Shown here piece after piece: positions 56,201 to 64,000 of a DNA stretch of 64,000 nt. A program made the translations under genes and the position numbers. The stretch's first letter is position 1. The number at the start of each line of letters is the position of its first letter. The notes beneath the pieces were generated by a model. It ran no database searches and had not been told where the DNA came from. It saw only the letters and a list, made by a program, of their open reading frames with translations. Source of the DNA: Aquatica leii (lineage: Eukaryota > Arthropoda > Insecta > Coleoptera > Lampyridae); contig CM069436.1 of the NCBI GenBank assembly GCA_035610365.1, forward strand, positions 60,279,505 through 60,343,504, read 5' to 3'.

Positions 56201-59042
56201 ATTTGTTCTTTAATGCTTCGGAACGTTTCTTCTTGTTCTCTTTATTTTTTTTTCAGATTCTGCCATTCCTTGAAGTGTTTTCTTATTTTACTAATTACCT
56301 GTTTTTTTTAACTTTATCGGTATACTAGCTTTTTCCTACAAACCTATCACTTCGCATGCAGTTACAGTTGCAGATTCAAGAATGGTTTTTCTTTCTTCGT
56401 TTTTGTAGTAAAAAACTAACGTAATACTTCACTAATAGAAGGCAACTTTGTCGGGTTTAGTTTAGGCAGTGATTGGCCGATCAGCCAAATGTTGATTTTA
56501 TTTCGAGTAACTACACTGACCCCGGAACTTGTGGATGCCATTGTAAATCAAAACAAGTTTATATGCTCTATAAGAAAACGCGCGCGTTCTTTCGTTAATG
56601 ACTGAACTCCAACTGAAGTTCTGAGCAGGCGCACTGCTCAATCTCGACGCGCATGAGCAGTCTACTTTAAATAATGATCAAAGATAAATATAGTTACAGG
56701 AATCAATTAGAAAGACTCATAGTTTAAGTGGACATACAATGTTTTTGTTAAAGTTTGTAGCAACTCCTAAATCATGTTCAAAAATTTAAAAAAAAACGGT
56801 TTCATATTTTATGGTAAAGAATCGTATGGTAAGGTGCCGCGATAATATTTCGAAAGTCGAAAATTAAAGACCACACTAAGTGTAGGTTTATTTTGTTTTT
56901 TAATTTGAATTTACATCAATATGCATAATTAGATTATTTTACAAAACTCTTGACATTGAATCTTTGTTGCTGTGTAATGTACCAGCAATATAACAAAATA
57001 TCAAAATGGTTTTGGAAATTTCTTTGTAATAAATTCTTTTCAAATAAAGTATTTTTCTGAAATTATATTTTTGTGACTCACCAAAAACTTAATAATTTAA
57101 GCCACATGTTCGTAAAAATTAGAATTATATTAAATAAAACTAACTCAAATATGAACGCTTTCTTATAATGTTAAAGAATCAATGTACTGACAACAAATTT
57201 AATTTTATTGAGCAATGTTATTTTATTTTAATTAAAACTATACTTATCGTAAAATTTAATATTTTTTTTTAAATACTACTATCTCATAATTACTTGTTTA
57301 ATAAAGAAAAAATTTTCTGTTCAACTCAAATTTTTATTAAAAACGAAAATACGCACGAAAACTTTTGTAATATACGACAAAATTTGTTTTAAAAAAAAGC
57401 TATAAGGTTTTTCGTCCTTCCAAAAATCTTTGGAGAAATTGGTATTCAGTATCTAATTATTATAGTGTTGTTTGTCATTGTAAATTGTGATTCATTTTAT
57501 TGTTGCTTCGGTAGTTTACCGAGTGGTTAAATTTTCTAGGAAAGCTATAATTAGGTAGAGATAAATTAAAACGGCAAACTAAAATTTTCTTTCATGCTCG
57601 TACCGCATGGGTTGAAGTGTTAACGAGGACGTTAATTTAGGTATCAGTTACAGGAATAGTCTCTAATTAAACTGAGATTTTAAATGCAAAATTAATTCGT
57701 ATCTAAGACGGCGTTGAATTCGCGAATGCAAAGCAGGTAGGTAAGTTGACAATTATCGTCTTCATGACAATATAAACGGGCCATAACTTGGACTAATTAT
57801 AAGTCCTCGGTTGGATTCCCGACAGGAATACAATGGCTTCGAACGGACCTGGCGTTAACTAACCGTACTGAGCTTATCCTAATTACCGCTATAATTAGTA
57901 TAGCGCTAGTGTCACTACCGCACGACGTCGTTTTGTCACCAACACCGTTTTGTCACCGATGTCACGTTGCTTAGCAACCATAACATGAACATCGCACTTG
58001 ATTCGCCCGTGTTTTATGGATTTTTGACCGCCCGTTTTTTATGCAATTAATTGCTTTCGAGGGACCGACTTGCTTACGTTTGCTTTCATAAATGCCGTGC
58101 ATGAATACTTGTCATTTTCAAGTGGTTCAAAAATTGTTCAACAACAAACAAACATAAATACTTTCTTGTAAATCACATAAACATATCATACACTGCATGT
58201 AAGTAATAATGTATTATCCACTTGACTGTCGTGGTGCACAACAAAAGCAAACGCGGTTATTGTGTGCGTATGTATGTGTAAACAAACTAAGTTCTAAGGG
58301 AGCGCCATATGGTAGATACATAAAATAAAAATTAAGTTAAGCAGTCACTTCAACAACTTAGAGAATTCAAAGATGAATAACCGACAGAGTTGATTAGAAG
58401 CTTTATTAATTAAATATTGTATTTATTTTAAAATCAAATTTATAAATTATATAAAAAATCATTTTTTGTTACATAAGCACATTGCAAATAATAGTATTTA
58501 AAAAAACCATTTTAAAACAAATAGTATAAGTACGTTTTTTAATTTGAAAGCTTAAAAAAAACGTAATTGTGCCTATATAAGAACTATAAAACATGTTTAA
58601 GTTTCTTAACTCTCTCCTTTGAATTTGAGGTTTTATTAGTCAGTGAATACAAACATGTGTAGCTTTGTAATCAGATTACATTGCAATGTAACGTCAAGAA
58701 TATCTATGGATGTTTATGGAACCGGAATACTACTATATTGAAGCGAGTAAAGAATGGTACTTACTTTCAACCAGTACAAAATGAATTTCATGCAAATTAT
58801 AGAGCTTGTTATAGAATTTGTTTTGGTAATAAAATATACTTAATATTTTTGGTTCCTCCAATCACGATAAAAAAATTGTAGTTTGTCTGTTTTTATATTA
58901 CCTACTAGTTAGAGCGTTTTTTTTTCAATGTTTGATTTTGAGATATTCGTCTTTATTTGTAGAACGGTGAGTATAATTTACATGTTTTAAATACATGCAA
59001 TGTTACTTAACTTCAAATTATTTGCGTTTATTTTGTTTTTTT
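56201..59042. other. Gene-free interval
   Basis: No gene supported. A less AT-rich patch at 57640-58080 has no coding signal. TTACGCGTCACATTTTTTT occurs twice in tandem at 59097-59136. Confidence 0.4.
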
Positions 59043-59323
59043 GAAGTGAAACTTCTTTATCGGCGTTGGAAAAAAATTTACCGTCACGTTTATTCCGTTA
59101 CGCGTCACATTTTTTTTCGGTTACGCGTCACATTTTTTCTGAAACGCAATAGCGACGTGATAAATAATATATCAATACTAAAGTGATCAACAAAATCAAA
59201 GGCTTTATTTTAATTCTAATTCCAGTGGATTTTTAACAAAAGTAAGTAATTATATCTATTTTTCTAATACTTGGGTGGAATTAATTGACATAGAGTATAA
59301 TTTCTGAAATATGTTATTAATTT

Positions 59324-59480
59324 AAATTTAAAATATTTAAGGTTAACCTCAGTTTCTGATTGAACGATGACATTTTAAATTTAATATATTTAAGGTTAAC
59401 CTCAGTTTCTGATTGAACGATGACATTTTAAATTTAATATATTTAAGGTTAACCGCAGTTTCTGTTTGAACGATGACAAT
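59324..59480. repeat. Three tandem copies of a 53-bp repeat
   Basis: The unit containing GGTTAACCTCAGTTTCTGAT and TGAACGATGACATTTTAAAT starts its GGTTAACC at 59341, 59394 and 59447, giving a period of 53. A partial fourth copy lies at 59612-59655. Confidence 0.95.
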
Positions 59481-59921
59481 GATAGTAATAATTCTATTTC
59501 AATTAATGAAATGCTGTAATAATCTTAGTAGCAAAAAGTTAAAGTGAAATAATTGTATTATTTGTATTCATGTCTATTATAATAAAATCCTTTTGTTTAA
59601 AATTTATCTAATTTTAAATTTAAATATTTAAGGTTAACCTCAGTTTCTTATTGTAACTATCGGTCAATGTATATGATTTCATTAAAATAGTATTTATTAA
59701 TTAATAAGACTGCTAATTTAATGAACATCAATTAATTGATATACATGCAACTTTTCAGAAATTGGTTAAATAAAGTTAAATTAGATAAATTTTAAACAAA
59801 AGGATTTTATTATCATAGACATGAATACAAATAATACAATTATTTAACTTTAACTTTTTGCTACTAAGATTATTACAGCATTTCATTAATTGTAATAGAA
59901 TTATTACTATCATTGTCATCG
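59471..59921. repeat. Large palindrome inside TIR element
   Basis: Arms 59471-59617 and 59779-59921 are inverted copies (CGATGACAATGATAGTAATA against TATTACTATCATTGTCATCG), around a 160-bp centre. A third copy at 60013-60099 is inverted relative to 59742-59826. Confidence 0.9.
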
Positions 59922-60364
59922 TTATTATATATTTTTGTAATTAATGGCTTATGGTAACTGAAATATGAAATTGAATCTACAAAAATTAGTTAATTGATTT
60001 ACAAAAATTTGTATTCATGTCTATGATAATAAAATCCTTTTGTTTAAAATTTATCTAATTTAACTTTATTTAACCAATTTCTGAAAAGTTGCATGTAGAT
60101 CATTTTGCGAAAAATAAGGCCATAAAGAAGTTTCACTTCTTACATGTGTACACTAGTACACGCCCTAATTTTTTTTAATTCAAGAGGTGGTTCGTCTAGC
60201 GCCTCTGCACTGCGGTTTCCTAGGTCCTTTTGTGCACCTCTGATTTATTACTCTGTCATCAGTTCTGTTTCATCAATGAAATCCAGAAGTTTATTCTAAG
60301 GGGTTTTTTTCAACTCATCATCGGTTAGCTTTGGTTTTCCGAGAATCGTTGTGCCTTGCATTTG

Positions 60365-61100
60365 TTACGCTTCGCATTTGCACAGCAGATGCTGCGGAGT
60401 CTCGTCGTCTTCCAAGCATCCGCGGCATAAGGGGCTACTTTGCAGTCCTATTTTGTTAAGGCCACAGTGCCCTGTAATCAGTCCCGTGAGTTTCTTTAAT
60501 TTTTGTCGACTCATGCCTGATGGTGCAGTTTGAGCGTTTAATTGTGGCTCTGTAAGGAAAAGTTTTGTCTGCCTCATCCCTGAAATATTTTTCCATAGTT
60601 TTTTATACTCCGCTGCAAGTTTGCTGCGAATTATTTCTTTTCCGGTCTTGTATGCAATTCCGAAAACGGGTTCAAGTCCGATATATGTCCTTGTTGTGTT
60701 TTTTTTTGCTAGTGCGGCCGCCATTAGGTTATCCTTTACATTTTGGTCTTTTGGTATCCAAATGAGCCGCCAGGTTGGCGATTTGCCAATATTTCCAGAC
60801 TGTTTATGCATGCCATAATCAGTTTGGATTTTATTACTGGTGATCTTAGCGCCAGTAGTGCTTCTTGGCTGTCAGACATGATCGATGTCAGCCCATTTGT
60901 GAATGATTTCGAGTCGATAATGTTCCTGACACACCAGTCAATAGCAGCAACTTCAGCTTGAAAAGCGGATGCATATTTACACAAAGTCAGCGAAAATTGT
61001 TTCCCATGGTGCTTGTCTCCATATACTCCTACTCCAGTACCGTTGCGATTTTTGGCCCCATCTGTGTACCAGATAGTTTCTTTAATTTCTTTAAAATGTG
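60365..61100 (-). pseudogene. LINE RNase H and C-terminal domain
   Basis: RNase H: WYTDGAKNRNGTGVGVYG-type sequence around 61000-61070 (first Asp), SAFQAEVAAIDWCV with the catalytic Glu and MSDSQEALLALRS with the second Asp, then WRLIWIPKDQNVKDN, where the family has a His or Asn. It continues to SRQKLKKLTGLITGHCGLNK and CRGCLEDDETPQHLLCKC, a terminal CCHC-like zinc motif. One frame change occurs near 60740-60810. Confidence 0.85.
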
Positions 61101-61466
61101 ATAATTTTTTGTGAAGTTGGATCTCATAGTTAAGATTGTTTCTTCACGCAGCACGTTGTATATACCCGGTTTGTTTTTCCCGGTAATTGACGAGTGTCTA
61201 TTAATCTATAGCCTGTATGCTGCTTGTCTTGCTTCCATCATTACAACGAGGTGTAATGGTCGAAGTGAAAGTAGTGCTTCCATGGCTGCTGTGGACATGG
61301 TTCTCATCGCTCCTGTTATCAGTAGACATGCCAATCTCTGTACTTTGCTTAGCTTTGCAGCTGTGCTTTTCAGGTTGGTTTTCTCACCCTATACAAGCGC
61401 GCCGTATGTGATAATGGGTCTTCTTACCACAGTATATAACCATTTAGTCATTGTGGGTTTCAATCC

Positions 61467-62700
61467 TCATGTGTGCCCGACTATCTGTTTGGTTGTATTG
61501 AGAACCCTAATAGCCTTTGTTGTAACTTTTTCTAGATGAACATTGAAAGTCAGTCTAGTATCAATAGTAAATCCCAGATATTTGACTTCTTTTGTCATCG
61601 AGAGCGTAACTCCGTACATCGTAGGTAATTCTATGTCATCCGTTTTCCGTCGTTTGGTAAACGGAACAATTGCCGTCTTAGTTGGGTTCACTAATAGTCC
61701 CTCTTTTTTGCACCATTTTTCGACGGTGTTTAGTGCACTTTGCATTATGTTCGATACAGTTGCCCCAAACTTCCCGTTTGTGATAATGGTGAGATCGTCG
61801 GCGTAACCTAAAGCAAACACCCCCGTCTTCTAGTTCCTGTAATAGGCCGTCCATGACAAAGCACCGCAGTAGGGGTGATAGCACCCCGCCTTGTGGGCAT
61901 CCGCCAGCCACTTTGGCTCCCACAGTGCTACCCTACAAAGAAACTGTTGCCGTCCGATTATTGAGCATTGAGTTGACCCAGTTTTGAATTAGAGGTGTAA
62001 TTCCTTTTTTCTTCATTGCCTTTGCCATTGAGGTAAAGGTAGTATTGTCAAATGCTCCTTCAATATCTAGAAAAGCACCCAATGCAATATCATTGTATTG
62101 GATTGCATTTTTGCATCTGCTTACTAGTTGGTGAATTGCTAGCTCGCAATGTTTTGTAGATTGGTAAGCATACTGGTTTCGGTGCAGAGGCGAAGCCTTT
62201 AGTGCCCCGTCCCGTATATACTTTTCGACTACTCCTTCAAGTAGTTTTAAGATAAAAGAAGTTAAGCTGATCGGTCTGTAAGATTTAACCTGGGCGTACG
62301 TCGATCTCCCTGGCTTTGGTATAAATACCACCTTGACAATCCGCCAGCTGTTTGGTATGTGCAAAAGTGCTAAGCTGGTTTTAAGAATTTCGCATACAGC
62401 GCTTCGAAGAGCAGTAAATCCTTTTTGCATGATGCGATAAATTCGATCGGCTCCTGGTGACTGAAAAGGTTTAAACGTTTTGATTCCCTATTCTAGGTTT
62501 TCAGAATTGATTATTTTCTTCTTCTTTTTCTTTTTGGGTGCCCTTTTGTTTGGTACCTCTAGGTCCTGGTACTTAGGAACTTCAGTTAACAACGAACCCG
62601 GGAAGTGTTTTTGCAGTAGTTCTTGCAAAGTACCTTTAACCGAGTCTGTAAACTTTCTTTTTTTGGTCAGCAAAGAACCAATGTTTCCAGTGCGGTCTTT
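61467..62700 (-). pseudogene. LINE reverse transcriptase
   Basis: RT blocks in order: WRIVKVVFIPKPGR, SYRPISLTSFILKLLEGVVE, GAFLDIEGAFDNTTF (first Asp), GGCPQGGVLSPLL, FALGYADDLTIITNG with the active-site YADD, and VNPTKTAIVPFTKRRK with EVKYLGFTIDTRLTFNVHL. A stop at about 61932 and frame changes near 61800 and 61680 break it. It copies the element's RNA at a nicked target site. Confidence 0.9.
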
Positions 62701-62829
62701 CCTCAGAGCTTTTTGGAGTCGAGAGCTTGTAGGTTTGTTTTTTACGTCCCTACAGTACCTTCTCCATGAGTCTCTCTTTGTCTTTTTAATGGCATTGTTG
62801 TATGTTGTGAGGCTGGTTTTGTATTCATC

Positions 62830-63485
62830 CTAGTCTCCGCTTTTTTTGGCTGTATTAAATAGCTTTCCGGTGCGTGCCCTTGCCTTGTCAAGCTCTCTGT
62901 TCCACCAAGTTATTTTGTTGGGGGTTCGTTTGACAGTTTTTGGGCAGCAAGCTTCAAATGCAGATTTTAATGAATTAACAATACTATCCGTCATTAGTTC
63001 TAGCTTGTGCATTGATCGTGCAACTGCGGGACAGTCGCTGATTTGGCCCGCTAAAGCTTCGTTGAACAAATCCCAGTCGATTTTTCTAGGGTTTCTGTAC
63101 TCCATTACGAGTTCCCTGTCTGATTCAATGTTGAATCGAATGTATCTATGATCAGATAAAGACGGTTCATCTGATACATGCCACATTTTTATCACTTTGG
63201 ACTAGCAAGCGTAAGGTCAATAACTTCACTGCGCGACACGGTTATAAACGTAGGCGCATCTCTGTTATTTATTTTGTTTAAATTGCTCTTTAAAATAAAT
63301 TCTAAAAGTGTTTCATCTCTAGGATTTGTGTTTGTGCTCCCCCATAAGATGTAGTGTGCATTAGCATTACATCCAAGATTCAGCGGTTTGTTGGCCCCAC
63401 TGTTAATCAGCTTGTAGATTTCCTCCGGCGGCGGCGATATTGTCTGGTCGTTGCCTTCCTCTACTACAGATATTTTAGCTGCCAC
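62830..63485 (-). pseudogene. LINE endonuclease, 3' two thirds
   Basis: NLGCNANAHYILWGSTNTNP (catalytic Asp of D.NAH replaced by Asn), EFILKSNLNKINN, APTFITVSRSEVIDLTLAS and, after a stop near 63195, WHVSDEPSLSDHRYIRFNI with the final SDH triad. Then PRKIDWDLFNEAL leads to the RT. This nuclease nicks the target. The N-terminal third is absent. Confidence 0.88.
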
Positions 63486-64000
63486 AAGGTCTTTAGAACA
63501 TAAGTCCTACAATGGCATTATTTTGTTTGCATTGATTTAAATTTTATAGTTTGACTGTTTATATTTCCAAATAACTCATTTTACTATCAAAGTACAAAGT
63601 ATCGAGCCTAACTTTAAAAGCTTATATTTCTAAAACTAATAAAAACCAAATTACAGCGCAACTCTATGTTGTTACAGTGTATAAATTTTATTTTTATGTA
63701 CAGCCGTTTTGAAGATTTTGTAAATGTAATAATAGTAGTAATAATAATAAACACAAACAACTGCATACTATACGGCTCCACTTGTTTTTGTGTCAGTTGA
63801 ACTGCCGTAAATGCTGCGATTTTGATTCTTACGCAGTTTGCGCTACGATTTCGAACGGAACTCAGTTCATTATCAAACTGATCAAACTAATTAATCTATA
63901 AAAACTAAAATAACCATCATTTAAAACAATTACATAATTGACATTTGAAAACATTCAGTGTCGCCTACTACAAATAGTTCTCAAACTTTTATGACTTTAT
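63486..64000. other. Gene-free window end
   Basis: AT-rich with an AAT repeat near 63730-63750. Nothing else is supported. Confidence 0.4.

Larger units (their letters stand above)
59043..60139. mobile_element. Non-autonomous TIR element with tandem repeats and palindromes
   Basis: Ends GAAGTGAAACTTCTTTATCGGC (22 bases at 59043) and its inverted partner GCCATAAAGAAGTTTCACTTC (60119-60139). Inside are three 53-bp tandem repeats, a fourth partial copy, and long inverted segments. It has no coding region. The transposon family is not identified, and no target duplication was confirmed. Confidence 0.65.
60180..63485 (-). mobile_element. Non-LTR retrotransposon with RNase H (I/LOA/R1-like group)
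   Basis: A minus-strand LINE with apurinic-type endonuclease, RT and RNase H in canonical order. ORF1 is absent and the endonuclease starts partway, so the element is 5' truncated at about 63485. Presence of RNase H downstream of RT places it in the I superfamily broadly; the exact clade is not resolved. Frames are interrupted in a few places. Confidence 0.9.

Noticed and set aside
59324..60099. CRISPR-like array
   Set aside because: Tandem 53-bp units without unique spacers, in an insect transposon; not a CRISPR.

Overview
The window is arthropod DNA, most likely from a beetle. Nuclear sequence is AT-rich and packed with decayed insect-type transposable elements. In its middle lies about 13.7 kb of insect mitochondrial DNA in the ancestral insect gene order. 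Three mitochondrial traits fit polyphagan Coleoptera: tRNA-Ser(AGN) with a TCT anticodon, ND1 starting at TTG, and a COX1 reading frame that meets an Asn codon (AAT) next to tRNA-Tyr. The beetle assignment is inference. No intact single-copy host gene was recognised; one possible host exon lies at 5.76-5.96 kb.

Left nuclear part (1-21.1 kb): BEL/Pao pol remnant (1-0.53 kb); solo Ty3 LTR with a 4-bp duplication (0.91-1.38); Penelope-like element with about 510-bp inverted arms that each hold a hammerhead-ribozyme-like motif (1.53-3.77); mariner scrap (3.9-4.3); foldback (4.97-5.19); 818-bp hAT-type element with a perfect 8-bp duplication (6.58-7.40); Ty3/gypsy element with both LTRs on the minus strand (7.72-12.93), whose integrase is cut after its N-terminus and followed by a macrodomain-like (ADP-ribose hydrolase type) segment and a degenerate CCCH finger; minus-strand Ty1/copia (15.06-18.48); plus-strand Ty1/copia with a short LTR (18.92-20.5); piggyBac N-terminal fragment (20.56-20.9).

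Mitochondrial block (about 21.15-34.90 kb): both rRNAs, 12 of 13 protein genes (ND2 absent) and 18 of 22 tRNAs (Trp, Met, Gln and Ile absent). Under the invertebrate mitochondrial code nearly every frame is open. The exceptions are one frameshift in ND5 and a dense cluster of about six between 26.77 and 27.06 kb in ND4L/ND4. The block ends at tRNA-Cys and is followed by a plus-strand Ty1/copia RT fragment, so copia pieces in the same orientation and order flank it. It is either a recent near-complete nuclear insertion (NUMT) or a chimeric assembly join; the sequence alone cannot decide.

Right nuclear part (34.9-64 kb): copia RT fragment; Penelope-like RT fragment with a TATA/Inr-like site; a short TACAGGG-ended repeat; a tandemly duplicated TATA-bearing unit; Tc1-like element with TIRs (39.77-40.88); a 2.6-kb mariner-superfamily element with about 700-bp TIRs that each carry a tRNA-like Pol III unit (43.02-45.63); a second transposase of that kind in two pieces (51.4-53.1); a transposon-like pseudogene of unnamed family (54.34-56.2); a 1.1-kb TIR element with 53-bp tandem repeats and nested palindromes (59.04-60.14); and a minus-strand non-LTR retrotransposon with endonuclease, RT and RNase H (60.18-63.49). 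Almost all nuclear coding sequence is broken by stops or frameshifts.
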